From positions 1-30,382 of the forward strand of contig CATLGL010000002.1 in the NCBI GenBank assembly GCA_949935895.1: a stretch of 30,382 nt of DNA. The letters run 5' to 3'. A program made the position numbers and the translations under genes. A model generated the notes under the pieces. That model was not told the origin of the DNA. It was given only the letters and a program-made list of their open reading frames with translations, and did not search any database. Source of the stretch: an uncultured Clostridia bacterium (GTDB taxonomy: Bacteria > Bacillota > Clostridia > TANB77 > CAG-508). How positions within the stretch are numbered: the first letter of the stretch is position 1; every line of letters begins with the position of its first letter. Below are positions 1 through 9,507 of this stretch, in pieces.

Positions 1-27
1 TGGGTCTCTTTGTATTTTCTTTCCCAT
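1..27 (-). CDS. Start of an unknown gene, cut by the window edge
   Basis: Only nine codons lie inside the window (reads MGKKIQRDP). The start is supported by a ribosome binding site, GGAGGA on the minus strand at 34-39, six bases before the ATG, and by a well-formed promoter at 49-77. The product cannot be identified from nine residues. Confidence 0.5.
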
Positions 28-48
28 ATTTTTTCCTCCGTTTTCTTT

Positions 49-77
49 ATTATATTTTTATTTACAAAAAAAGTAAA
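49..77 (-). promoter_or_regulatory. Sigma-A type promoter for the gene at the left edge
   Basis: On the minus strand, -35 TTTACT (72-77), a 17-base spacer and -10 TATAAT (49-54). The rest of 28-329 holds no gene. It contains an imperfect inverted repeat (AAAGTG near 75 against CACTTT near 107) beside the -35, possibly an operator, and a T-rich stretch leading to the next small gene. Confidence 0.5.
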
Positions 78-329
78 GTGCATAAGTTTGGTACCTTTTA
101 CTTACACACTTTATTTTACACTATCGAATTAAAGGGAATTGCCTTAATAAAAATATAATGACATCTTTTTATGGATTTGCCAAATGTGATTTCACTAAAT
201 TGTAGAATTTATAACATTTCTCTCTTCTTCCGTTTCGCTCTCTTTCGACATATTTTACCTTCCTTTTGTGTTATTATTTGTCGGTACTAAAGATAAAATC
301 ATAATTAACTAAAGAAGGAGGTGTTTTCT

Positions 330-464
330 TTGAAGGAACTTGGAACAATTACTATTGACGTACTTAAAGATGAAGCTAATCAATATTTATTTGCATTTAA
401 TCAATCTAATGATAAGCTATCTTGTATTGTTGATGTACTAGAAGATACCTTAAAGAAATACTAA
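330..464 (+). CDS. Small orphan protein, 44 aa, TTG start
   Basis: The frame from TTG at 330 to TAA at 462-464 encodes 44 residues. The start is chosen because AAGGAGG (about 314-321) lies eight bases upstream; a GTG at 321 is in frame but would overlap that site. The protein is acidic in its middle (DVLKDEANQYLFAFN), has no membrane segment and one cysteine, and ends in Lys-Lys-Tyr. I do not recognise a family. A hairpin with a T tract follows directly, so it looks like a single-gene unit. It contains no CGG codon. Confidence is moderate because the evidence is ribosome binding site, terminator and open frame only. Confidence 0.5.
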   Translation: MKELGTITIDVLKDEANQYLFAFNQSNDKLSCIVDVLEDTLKKY

Positions 465-495
465 AGACTAGGCTATATGCTCTAGTCTCTTTTTA
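465..495 (+). terminator. Intrinsic terminator after the 44-aa gene
   Basis: AGACTAG (465-471) pairs with CTAGTCT (482-488), followed by CTTTTTA. It begins at the last base of the preceding stop codon region. The stretch from here to 636 holds no gene that I can support. Confidence 0.6.
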
Positions 496-636
496 TCAAA
501 TTCGCCAACTCCTCAGTGTTTTTACTCTTTTTTGAATTTCCGTTAATATCCTTTTTACAAAAACTTTTATTGTCATATTTTTGCTTTGTCTCTCCCTCTT
601 CGTTGCATGAATTTATACAATTAGTACATATGTATT

Positions 637-2272
637 TTATATAGCTTTGTTTTTTATCATATCAATTTGTCCATCTTTTACATAGATTATTTTATCTGAA
701 TTCTCAATGGTTGATTTTCTATGCGCTATTATAATTACAGTACTTTTTTGTGATATTTTGTTTATTATATTTTGTATCATTTTTTCTGTTTGTAAATCTA
801 TATTCGAAGTTGGTTCATCAAATATATAAAAATTTGCTTTGTGTAAGATTGCTCTTATAAAAGCTATTATTTGTAATTCGCCATATGCTAATTTTGAAAA
901 TTTTATTTTAGTATCTAATCCATTCTTTAATTTACTAAATAAATAGTCTACTTTCATTTCCTTTATTAGTTCATTTATTTGTTGGTCTGTTATGCTCTGA
1001 TTTCCTAATGTTATATTGTTTCTTAGTGTATCTGCAAATATATATGGATTTTGTGATATGTAAGAAATATGTTCTCTTAAACATTTCGTAGATACCTTAG
1101 AAATGTCATAATCATTAACTAGTATTTTTCCACTTTGTATATTATATAATTTCATCAATACATTAGTGATAGTTGTCTTTCCTGCCCCCGTTCTTCCTGC
1201 AATTGCAACTTTTGTTCCTTTTTTTATAACAAAGGATACATTTTTTAGTATCATTTCTTTATCATATTTCATAGATACATTTTGAAATTCAATATCTCCG
1301 ATTTAAATTTTCTATATAGGCTCCATTTTCAATGTTTTCTTCCTCTTCTTCATTTAATAACACTTTTATTCTTTTATATGAGTTGACACAAGTCTGTATT
1401 TCCTCTAATTGATTACAAATTTCTTCAAGTGGAGTTTTGCATTCTTTTATATAGTATAAAACTAAATAGATACTTCCTAATGAGCCTCCTATATTGATAT
1501 TTAATGCATAATGTATAATTGCATAAATTCCTATTGCTTGTATGACAGTAATAATCCAATATGGAAAATGATGAATAAATATATATTTTTTTCTTATTTT
1601 TAACTCAGAATAAAACAAATCATTCATTTCTTCAATATTTTTATTTTGTAATTTAAAAAGATAGGTTAACTTGTTTTTATTATATAATTCAGAAAATTCT
1701 TTATGTTCTTTATCTCTCTTTTTTAAAATTTCATTATCTAGTTTTCCTAATATGTTGGTAAATTTATATACAATGAACGAAATGATAACTACTGTAATTG
1801 CCCCAATGATTGCAAAATTGACATTTGCTACAAACATCATAATTATCATAAATACGATATATAACATATTACTTAAAATATTATATAAAAATCCAAAAAA
1901 CAAATCAAATAAATTATCCACATCTATTGTCAATCTAGTATATAATTCTGAGGAATTATACTTATTAAATGTAATCATTTTAAAATTTAGTATTTTATCA
2001 AATACTGTTTTTCTAATATCCTTTAAGATATTACATATGATTTTATTGATAGAAACATCTCTTAAATACTTAAATATTACCCTTGCTAAATGAAGAGATG
2101 TATAAAGCCCTATAAAAAATAAGATTGTCTGCTTAATATCTTGCCTCGTAAAGTCAATATCTACCACTTGTTTTACTACATATGGTGGTAATGCAGATAG
2201 AAAATCACAAATTAGCAATAACATTCCTGTAATGATACTTGATTTAACATATGGTTTCATTATTTTTTTCAT
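637..2272 (-). CDS. ABC exporter half-transporter B (catalytic half), one CGG +1 shift
   Basis: Reconstituted 544-aa membrane-domain/ATPase fusion. Residues 1 to about 300 carry the transmembrane segments of a type IV ABC exporter; the ATPase domain follows. Frame 0 runs to an in-frame CGG (plus-strand CCG 1298-1300, codon 325), where it would end two codons later. Skipping the C gives Asn-Gly-Asp-Ile-Glu-Phe, the normal start of such a domain. Walker A is GRTGAGK (359-365), the Walker B Glu is 486 in FDEPTSNID, and the switch His is 517. The signature motif is degenerate: LAYGEL (461-466) replaces LSGGQ. The start ATG overlaps the stop of half A by ATGA, indicating translational coupling. 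It should pair with half A to export an unknown substrate. Confidence 0.88.
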
Positions 2273-3999
2273 GCTAAATCACCTACTTCCTCATAAGCAT
2301 ACAACTGATTATATAATTTACTTTTTTCTAGCATTTCTTCATGTGTTCCACTTTCTACTATTTCTCCATTTACTAATAAAAATATTTTATCCATTTTTTC
2401 CATCATACTTATTTTGTTCGAAACAAGTATAAATATCTTGTCTTGCATTTGTGTTTCTATTTCTTGAATAATTTTCTTTTCTGTTTCAATATCAAGGGCA
2501 GATAATGTGTCATCATATATATTAACATCTCTAATATTTAACAAATTTCTTGCAATTTGAATTCTTTGTTTTTGCCCTCCTGATATTTTCGCTCCATTTT
2601 CCCCAAGCTTTGTGTCAAACCCATCTTGCATAGAGTATATATCCTCTAAAATATTAGCTTTTTTACTGATATCTTCTATTTTTTCGTCTGTACCCTCCTT
2701 TACAATATCAATATTATTTTTGATTGTATCGTCTATAATGATGTTTTTTTGCATGGCATAACCTATATTTTGAAATATGGCTTCTTGGGAATATTCATTG
2801 ATATCTACACCATTTATATACACATGCTTTTCTGGCACTTCATAAAAACCTGCAATGATGTTCATAAGTGTCGTTTTTCCACTTCCTACTTTTCCAATAA
2901 TACCAATTTTTTCTCCTTTGTTGATTGTTATATTAATATCTTTAATTGCTAGTATTTCATTATTATAATAGCTATAGCTAAGATTTTTTATTTCTATTTT
3001 TTCAATTCTTTCTAATACTTTTCCTTCTTTTTGATAAGTATCTAAACCAAAAAAGTAATTAAATCTTTTTGTTGCTATTTTAAAATTAGATATTCCTGTT
3101 AATAATGGTTGTATCGAATGCACTATTTCCGATACAGCAAAGGTAATGCAAGAAATATAGGCTGTTAATTCTCCTATTGTTAATAATCCATTTTTTATTA
3201 ACCATAATCCGACAGTAAAACCTATTATATAACATGCTGCATATAAAATATTAGAAACCATATCCATTTTATAAATAATTGCTCCAACATTAATATCTGA
3301 TTGATAAGTTTGTTCATTTACTTCATCAAATTTTTTCTTTTGATTTTCTTGTTCATTATACAATTTAATTAAATTAAAACCTGCTGTATTTTGTTCTATA
3401 TTTTTTGATAAATTGAGATATACCTTTCTTTCGATTTCAAGTAATTCTCTTTGCTTTTTATAAAGTTTGTATAGAAAAAATATTGCTATTGGAAAAATTG
3501 GTAATATGGATAACATTAAAATTATATTAAAATTTCTTCCTATTACGATTAGTCCAATTATAGGCGCTACTACTAACCTTGCCACATTGAAAAAAGCATT
3601 TCCTAAAAATTTTCTTATTGATAATAATTCTTTTGATAAATAGGCAAGAAATACTCCTTTTTCTTCTTTATCATAGTATTCTGGCTTTACCGATTGTAAG
3701 TATTCTATTACTTTACTTCTTAAATAGGTATCTGATATTCTAGCTTTTGTAAAAAATAATGTTCTATAAATAATTCTTGGTATAATCATAATAACAGAAT
3801 AAAACAGCAAACAATATACTTCCTTTAAAATTATATCATTATGGATATTTCCTTGTATGAATAAATCTAAGATATTTCCTATTATACTTGGTATTTTATA
3901 TAGAATATATATCACAAATGCATGAAATATCATTCCAAGTATATAAATAGGGAAGGTTCTTTTTAATTCATTTATCAATATTTTATTGTTTTTATTCAT
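2269..3999 (-). CDS. ABC exporter half-transporter A (degenerate ATPase site)
   Basis: Intact 576-aa half-transporter with no in-frame CGG. The N-terminal ~310 residues hold hydrophobic segments; the ATPase domain has Walker A GKVGSGK (369-375) and a consensus signature SGGQ (473-476). The Walker B ends Asp-Asp (496-497) rather than Asp-Glu, and the switch histidine is replaced by Asn 528. This is the pattern of heterodimeric exporters of the TM287/288 and BmrCD kind, in which one of the two ATP sites is inactive. Half B has the complementary changes. The ribosome binding site AGGAGA lies inside the last codons of the flavoprotein gene, and the ATG at 3999 overlaps its stop, so the three genes form one operon. 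The substrate is unknown. Confidence 0.9.
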   Translation of the reverse strand: MNKNNKILINELKRTFPIYILGMIFHAFVIYILYKIPSIIGNILDLFIQGNIHNDIILKEVYCLLFYSVIMIIPRIIYRTLFFTKARISDTYLRSKVIEYLQSVKPEYYDKEEKGVFLAYLSKELLSIRKFLGNAFFNVARLVVAPIIGLIVIGRNFNIILMLSILPIFPIAIFFLYKLYKKQRELLEIERKVYLNLSKNIEQNTAGFNLIKLYNEQENQKKKFDEVNEQTYQSDINVGAIIYKMDMVSNILYAACYIIGFTVGLWLIKNGLLTIGELTAYISCITFAVSEIVHSIQPLLTGISNFKIATKRFNYFFGLDTYQKEGKVLERIEKIEIKNLSYSYYNNEILAIKDINITINKGEKIGIIGKVGSGKTTLMNIIAGFYEVPEKHVYINGVDINEYSQEAIFQNIGYAMQKNIIIDDTIKNNIDIVKEGTDEKIEDISKKANILEDIYSMQDGFDTKLGENGAKISGGQKQRIQIARNLLNIRDVNIYDDTLSALDIETEKKIIQEIETQMQDKIFILVSNKISMMEKMDKIFLLVNGEIVESGTHEEMLEKSKLYNQLYAYEEVGDLA

Positions 4000-4539
4000 A
4001 CTTTCTCCTAATTACTTTTTTCATCTGTTGTATAATTTCATCATAATTATCATAGTTTTGGGTAATGTCGTCATCTTCTCCACTTGATAAGTTTTTTAAA
4101 AACTTTACTTCAAACTTCATAAATTCTCCAACACTACAAAAATATTCTGTTATCTTGTTTACAATTTCTTCGTTTTCTTTTTCTGACATTTGTCCAATTG
4201 TAATAAGATAAACTGTTTTACCTTTTAACAATTCTGGGCAAGAAGCATATCCGATTCCATCGATCTATTACATTTTTTAAAATCCCAGTAATATGATTCA
4301 TATAAATTGGTGTTATGATAATAATGTTATTGGCTTTTGCCATCTGTTTATAAATCTCTTGCATATCATCTTGTAATACACAATAATTTTCTAGTCTTTT
4401 ACTGCATTTACAACAACCTGTGCAATATTTGATATCTTTTCCTGCAAGTGATATGACTTCATCTGTTGGTTGTTTTAAATCCTGTGCAAGTTGATAACAG
4501 TTTCCTTTTCTATTACTTCCGACTAATATATAAATTCAT
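3992..4539 (-). CDS. Flavodoxin-fold iron-sulfur-type flavoprotein, two CGG +1 shifts
   Basis: Reconstituted 181-aa protein of the NADPH-dependent FMN reductase / iron-sulfur flavoprotein family. The start is ATG at 4539 behind a GGGGGG purine run. Codon 7 is CGG (plus-strand CCG 4519-4521), followed in frame 0 by AAG TAA TAG; skipping the C gives ISGSNRKGNC, the flavin phosphate-binding loop of this family. A second CGG (CCG 4251-4253) follows ...NVIDRWN; skipping the C gives Gly-Tyr-Ala. A cysteine cluster (CTGCCKC, then Cys in ENYC) matches the Fe-S or thiol site found in many family members, and TPIYMNHITG is the second flavin-contact region. It is the first gene of the operon with the ABC exporter. 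The redox substrate is unknown. Confidence 0.82.
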
Positions 4540-4567
4540 GGTTATTCCCCCCTAATGTTATAGGGAT

Positions 4568-4596
4568 ATTTTATCATACAATTTTTACTTTAACAA
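4568..4596 (-). promoter_or_regulatory. Promoter of the flavoprotein-ABC operon
   Basis: On the minus strand, -35 TTGTTA (4591-4596), a 17-base spacer and -10 TAAAAT (4568-4573), giving a leader of about 20 bases before the ATG at 4539. The remaining intergenic DNA up to the pur promoter (4597-4768) is AT-rich; I see no riboswitch fold or gene in it. Confidence 0.45.
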
Positions 4597-4768
4597 TGCC
4601 ATCTTAGAAAAATATAAGTCCTCCTATTGCTGTTTAAATTGTTAGCCTATAAATTAATATATGTAAGAATTTTCCTTTTCTAAGTGGATTATGTCATAAA
4701 AAAATTCTTGCTTAATTTTGTCTTGAAAACTAATATTTGTTTAAAACTTTTCTTATTTTCGAAAAATA

Positions 4769-4797
4769 CTGACATTTTTTGCTATTTATGTTATAAT
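4769..4797 (+). promoter_or_regulatory. Promoter of purE-purC-purH
   Basis: -35 CTGACA (4769-4774), a 17-base spacer and -10 TATAAT (4792-4797). Transcription would begin near 4804, leaving about 23 bases before the purE ATG. That is too short for a purine riboswitch, so any control must act at the promoter. Confidence 0.7.
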
Positions 4798-4826
4798 AAC
4801 ACTAGTTTATTACAAGGAGGAAATTT

Positions 4827-5350
4827 ATGAAAAAGTTTGATGTTGCCATTATTATGGGTAGTGATTCGGATTTACCTATTATGCAAGATGCTGCTAAATT
4901 TTTAGATACGATGGGGATTTCGTATGAAATGAAAATCTTATCGGTTCACAGAACTCCTGAAAAAGCAATGGAGTATGCAAAAAGTTTAAATGAAAATGGT
5001 GTAAAGGTGATTATTGCGGGAGCTGGAGGAGCTGCTCATTTACCTCGGTGTATTTGCTGCTATGGTGCCAACGGTTCCGGTTATTGGTATTCCTATTCAT
5101 ACCAAAACATTATCTGGTGTCGATTCTTTGTATTCAATTGTGCAAATGCCATCACGGTATTCCTGTTGCTACAGTTGCTATTAATGGTGCTAAAAATGCT
5201 GGTATATTAGCTGCTTCTATGATTGCAATTGGAAATGAGGAAGTAAAGAATAAACTTGGGAATTTTAAATGTTCTTTAAAGGATGCGGTTACGAAAAAAG
5301 ATGAAAAATTGCAAGATTTAGGGTATACAGATTATTTAGCACAAATGTAA
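4827..5350 (+). CDS. purE: PurE, N5-carboxyaminoimidazole ribonucleotide mutase, two CGG +1 shifts
   Basis: Reconstituted 173-aa class I PurE, the usual family length. It converts N5-CAIR to CAIR in purine synthesis. The nucleotide-binding motif GSDSDLPIM lies at the N-terminus, SVHRTPEKAMEY follows, and GAGGAAHLPG completes the active site. The last motif contains the first shift: CGG at 5046-5048 (codon 74) must be read as C skipped, then GGT. The second CGG, 5155-5157, lies in QMPS-GIPVATVAING and behaves identically. Without both shifts the conserved C-terminal half would be lost. AAGGAGG precedes the ATG. Several out-of-phase CGG triplets in the gene (GAT TCG GAT, ACG GTT, CCG GTT) are read normally. 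Confidence 0.93.
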
Positions 5351-5439
5351 TGTAAAGTAAATCTATAAATTTTAATAACATTTAAATTAGACATTGATAT
5401 GATTTCTTCAAGATATGTTAATAGAAAAGAGGTTTTTTT

Positions 5440-6299
5440 ATGAAAAAAATTAGTAGTCGGTAAGGTTCGTGAAATTTATGAAGTAGATGATGATAAATTG
5501 ATGCTTGTTGTATCAGATCGAATTTCAGCTTTTGATTATATCTTACCAAACCTTATTCCAAACAAAGGAAAAATATTAAATCAAATTTCTGCTTTTTGGT
5601 TTGATTTTGTAAAAGATATCATTCCAAACCATGTTATTTCCATTAACTCTAAAGATTTTCCAGTTGAATTTCAAACAGATGAATTTGAAGGAAGAAGCAT
5701 GCTTGTAAAAAAATTAAAAATGCTTCCTGTAGAATGCATTGTAAGAGGCTATATTACGGGTTCTCGGATGGAAAAGTTATAAGGAAAATGGTACTGTTTG
5801 TGGTATAAAACTTCCTGAAAATTTACAAGAATCACAAAAACTTGCAGAACCTATTTTTACTCCCTCTACCAAAGCTGAAATTGGAGACCATGATGAGAAT
5901 ATTTCTTTCGAACAAGTGTGTAATCTAATTGGAAAAGAATTAGCTACTAAATTACGTGACAAAACGATTGAAATTTATTCTAAATGTGCTGAATATGCAG
6001 CATCCCATGGAGTACTAATTGCAGACACGAAATTTGAATTTGGATTAGATGAAACAGGAGAATTAGTATTAGCCGATGAAGTATTAACCCCAGATTCTAG
6101 TCGTTTTTGGCCTGCGAAGGATTATACTGTAGGTCAATCGCAAAAAAGTTTTGATAAACAATATTTGCGTGATTGGATTAAATCTTCTGGCTATGACCCT
6201 GAGACAAAAAAAGCAATTCCTGAAGAAGTTATTCAAACAACACAGGCAAAATATACAGAAGCATTTGAATTGATTACAGGAAAAAAATTTGAAGAGTAA
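5440..6299 (+). CDS. purC: PurC, SAICAR synthase, two CGG +1 shifts
   Basis: Reconstituted 285-aa SAICAR synthase, which joins aspartate to CAIR. The start ATG at 5440 follows AAAAGAGG. Codon 7 is CGG (5458-5460) and the next frame-0 codon is TAA; skipping the C gives MKKISSGKVREIYEVDDD, the ATP-binding start of the longer, Ade1-like form of the family. The second CGG (5765-5767) lies in RGYITGS-GWKSYKENG, an invariant block of the family. SDRISAFDYILP and the C-terminal DEVLTPDSSRFWP are intact. The gene sits 89 bases after purE and 50 before purH in the same operon. The frame-0 stop right after the first site makes this a strict test case for the shift. Confidence 0.93.
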
Positions 6300-6349
6300 C
6301 TGTATAAATTTGAATATAGATAAATTTTATTGATATAGGAGGAATTTTA

Positions 6350-7908
6350 ATGAGAGCATTGATTAGTGTTTCTGATAAAACAGGAATTGTGGATTTTGCA
6401 AAATCTTTAGTACAACTAGGAGCAGAAATTATTTCTACTGGTGGTACTTATAAAATATTAAAAGAAAATGGTATCTCCGTTATGGAGATTTCTGAATTAA
6501 CAAAATTTCCAGAATGTTTAGATGGTAGAGTAAAAACTCTTCATCCTAGTGTTCATGCTGGAATTTTAGCCATGCGTTCTAAACCAAGTCATATGGAACA
6601 ATTAGCTAATTTAGGAATTGATACCATTGATATGGTAGTTGTTAATTTATATCCTTTTAAACAAACTATTTTAAAGGATAATGTCACTCGTGAAGAAGCT
6701 ATCGAAAATATTGATATTGGTGGACCTACTATGCTTCGTAGTGCTGCTAAAAATTACCAAGATGTTAGTGTGGTAACAGACCCTGCGGATTATGAAAAAG
6801 TATTAGATGAATTAAAGGAAAATGGTAAGGTATCTATTGATACAAATTTCTATTTGATGCAAAAAGTATTTGAACATACTGCTAATTATGATACCATGAT
6901 TTTTGATTATTTACGCCGTGAAAGAAAGGATACTTCTTATCCTCAATCACTTTCCCTTACTTTTGAAAAAGTACAAGAAATGAGATATGGTGAAAATCCT
7001 CATCAAACTGGTGCGTTATATAAAGAAATCGGAAAATGTGAAGGTTCTCTTACTATTGCAAAACAAATACATGGAAAGGAATTATCGTTTAATAATATTA
7101 ATGATACCAATGGTGCATTAGAATTGTTAAAAGAATTTGATGAACCAACTGTTGTTGCTTGTAAGCATGGAAATCCTTGTGGAGTTGGTAGTAGTGAAGC
7201 AATTTTTGATGCTTGGCAAAAAGCATATCATGCTGATCAAACTTCTATTTTTGGTGGAATTGTTGTTCTAAACCGTAAACTTACAAAAGAAATTGCCGAA
7301 GAAATGTCTAAGATTTTTTTAGAGGTAATTGTTGCTCCTTCTTACGAGCAAGAAGCTCTTGATATTCTTTGTCAAAAGAAAAACATCCGTGTATTAGAAT
7401 TACCAAGTATTTCGAAAAAACAACCTAGTACCTCTTATGATATTAAAAAAATAAATGGTGGAATCATTATTCAATCTATTGATTCAAAATTATTAAATGA
7501 AGATAATTCTTACCAAGTTATTACCAAACGAGCTCCTACAAAAGAAGAATTAGAAGATTTATTGTTTACTTGGAAGATTGTAAAACATACAAAATCGAAT
7601 GCGATTGTTATTGGAAAAAATAAACAATCTATTGGAATTGGTCCTCGGACAAGTCAATCGTATTTGGTCTACAAAGCAGTGTTTTGAACATGCAAAAGAA
7701 TTGATTGGTGAAGATATTACAAATGGTGCCGTTCTTGCATCTGATGCCTTTTTCCCATTTGATGATTGTGTAGAAGCAGCAAATGAAGCTGGCATCCGCG
7801 CAATTATTCAACCCCGGTGGTTCTGTTAATGACCAAATGTCTATTGATAAATGTGATGAATACGATATTGCTATGGTATTTACTGGTATACGACATTTTA
7901 AGCATTAA
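6350..7908 (+). CDS. purH: PurH, bifunctional AICAR transformylase / IMP cyclohydrolase, two CGG +1 shifts
   Basis: Reconstituted 518-aa enzyme for the last two steps to IMP. Residues 1 to about 190 form the MGS-like IMP cyclohydrolase domain (ISVSDKTGIVDFA, STGGTYKIL). The rest is the transformylase, with MRYGENPHQ and VACKHGNPCGVG. Two CGG sites lie near the C-terminus. The first, 7646-7648 (codon 433), is in IGIGP-GQVNRIWSTKQ. The second, 7815-7817, is in AIIQP-GGSVNDQMS. Both are glycines in strongly conserved family motifs. The protein ends FTGIRHFKH at TAA 7906-7908, as family members do. An AGGAGG site precedes the ATG. It is last in the operon and runs into a strong hairpin. Confidence 0.94.
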
Positions 7909-7942
7909 TAGAAATTAGGATGTCCTAAACTCTAAGCATAAA

Positions 7943-7980
7943 TAAAGCAAATGGGCGATTAAAATCGCTCATTTGCTTTA
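7943..7980. terminator. Bidirectional terminator between purH and purB
   Basis: A 17-bp stem (7943-7959 with 7964-7980, one G-U pair) around a four-base loop TAAA, between two convergent genes. It lies directly beside the purB stop (7984-7986) and ends in TTTATTATT on the plus side. Confidence 0.85.
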
Positions 7981-7983
7981 TTA

Positions 7984-9419
7984 TTATACTTTTACTTCTA
8001 CACTAATGTCTCTTACCAAAGATTGATATGTTTCAAGAACTGAATCTACTTTATGTTTTATAAAGTCTTCTACTTGTTTTGGTGCTCTTCCACATAGCTG
8101 CTCTGGATTTAATATTCCGTAAGATTTCTTCTTTGGTAAGTCCAAATGTTTCATCTTTTGCAATTCGGTCTACTAAATCGTTTGGTCTTCCAAATTCTTT
8201 TACTTCTTTTCCTGCTTCCATCGAATATACTCGAATTTTCTCATGAAGTTCTTGACGGTCTCCGCCTTTTAATACTGCATTCATTAAAATTTCTTCTGTA
8301 CCCATAAATGGTAACTCTTGCATCATATTGGTTTTAATTACATTTTCGTATACAACAATTCCTGAGGTAATATTAGCATATAAAATTAAAATCGCATCAA
8401 TTGCTAGAAAACTTTCTGGAATGCAAATTCTTTTATTTGCAGAATCATCCAAAGTCCTTTCTAACCATTGGGTTGCAGCAGTTATACTTGCATCATTGGA
8501 GAGTGTCATCACATGTCTTGCTAGTGAATTGATTCTTTCACTTCTCATTGGATTTCTTTTATATGCCATAGCAGATGAACCAATTTGTCCTTTTTCAAAT
8601 GGTTCTTCTAATTCTTTTTCATGTTGTAATAATCTCATATCATTTGCAAATTTAGAAGCACTTTGTGCAATGGCTGATAACAAATTTAATACTCTTGCAT
8701 CTAGTTTTCTAGTATAGGTTTGTCCGAGATACTTCATATACTTTACTAAATCCCATTTTTTCTGCAATTTTTCCATCGATTTGCTTTACTTTTTCTTCAT
8801 TTTTAAATAATTTCATAAAGCTTTCCTGTGTTCCTGTTGTCCCTTTACATCCTAATAATTTTAGATTACTTTGTACAAATTCTAATTCTTCTAAATCTTC
8901 TAATAAATCTTGTAACCATAAGCATGCTCTTTTCCCTACTGTGGTTAATTGTGCTGGTTGAAAGTGCGTATATCCAAGACAAGTAATATTTTTATTTTGT
9001 AAAGCAAATTTTCTTAAATTTTGAATAACTAGTACTAATTTTTGTTTAACTAGTTCTAATCCTTCTCGCATTAAAATAACTTCGGTATTATCTGTTACAT
9101 AACATGATGTTGCCCCTAGATGGATAATTGGTTTTGCACTTGGGCATTTTGTTCCAAATTCATATACATGTGCCATAACATCATGTCTACACTCTGCTTC
9201 ACGTTTTGCTACAACTTCATAATCAATGTTTTGTACATTTTGCTCCATTTGTGCAATTTGCTCATTGGTAATATCAATTCCTAATTCTTGTTCTGTTTTG
9301 GCAAGTGCAATCCATAATTTTCGCCAAGTAGAATATTTTTTATCATTTGACCATAAATAATTCATCTCACTACTTGCATATCTTCCAGATAGTGGGGTTT
9401 TGTAAACATTATTTTCCAT
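7984..9419 (-). CDS. purB: PurB, adenylosuccinate lyase, two CGG +1 shifts
   Basis: Reconstituted 477-aa adenylosuccinate lyase, which releases fumarate from SAICAR and adenylosuccinate. The fumarase-superfamily signature SSAMAYKRNPMRSE is present, as are the active-site regions TSCYVTDNTE and CLGYTHFQPAQ. The first CGG (plus-strand CCG 8724-8726, codon 232) lies in VYEVS-GQTYTRKLD; in frame 0 it would stop seven residues later. The second (CCG 8117-8119) lies in KEEIL-GILNPEQLCGRAP, close to the C-terminus. Both restored motifs contain no extra residue compared with the family, which fixes the event as +1 rather than -2. The length matches the approximately 475-aa branch of the family. Confidence 0.94.
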
Positions 9420-9452
9420 TTTATTTCTCCTTTTTAGAATGGTTTATCTTTA

Positions 9453-9486
9453 AGAGATTAGAATCACACTTTACCTTCTAATCTCT
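9453..9486 (-). terminator. Hairpin between purL and purB
   Basis: AGAGATTAGAA (9453-9463) pairs perfectly with TTCTAATCTCT (9476-9486), an 11-bp stem in the 88-base gap after the purL stop. The T tract is weak, so it may be an attenuating or RNA-stabilising hairpin rather than a full terminator. Confidence 0.45.
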
Positions 9487-9507
9487 ATTACTACTAAGCT
9501 TTACCCT

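Noticed and set aside
4540..4826. A purine riboswitch upstream of purE
   Set aside because: The promoter leaves only about 23 bases of leader, and no three-way-junction core is visible in the gap.
8709..8776. A -2 shift that reads CGG as an amino acid and then backs up
   Set aside because: It would add one residue before the glycine at each site. The restored motifs (for example SGQTY in PurB) have family spacing with none to spare.
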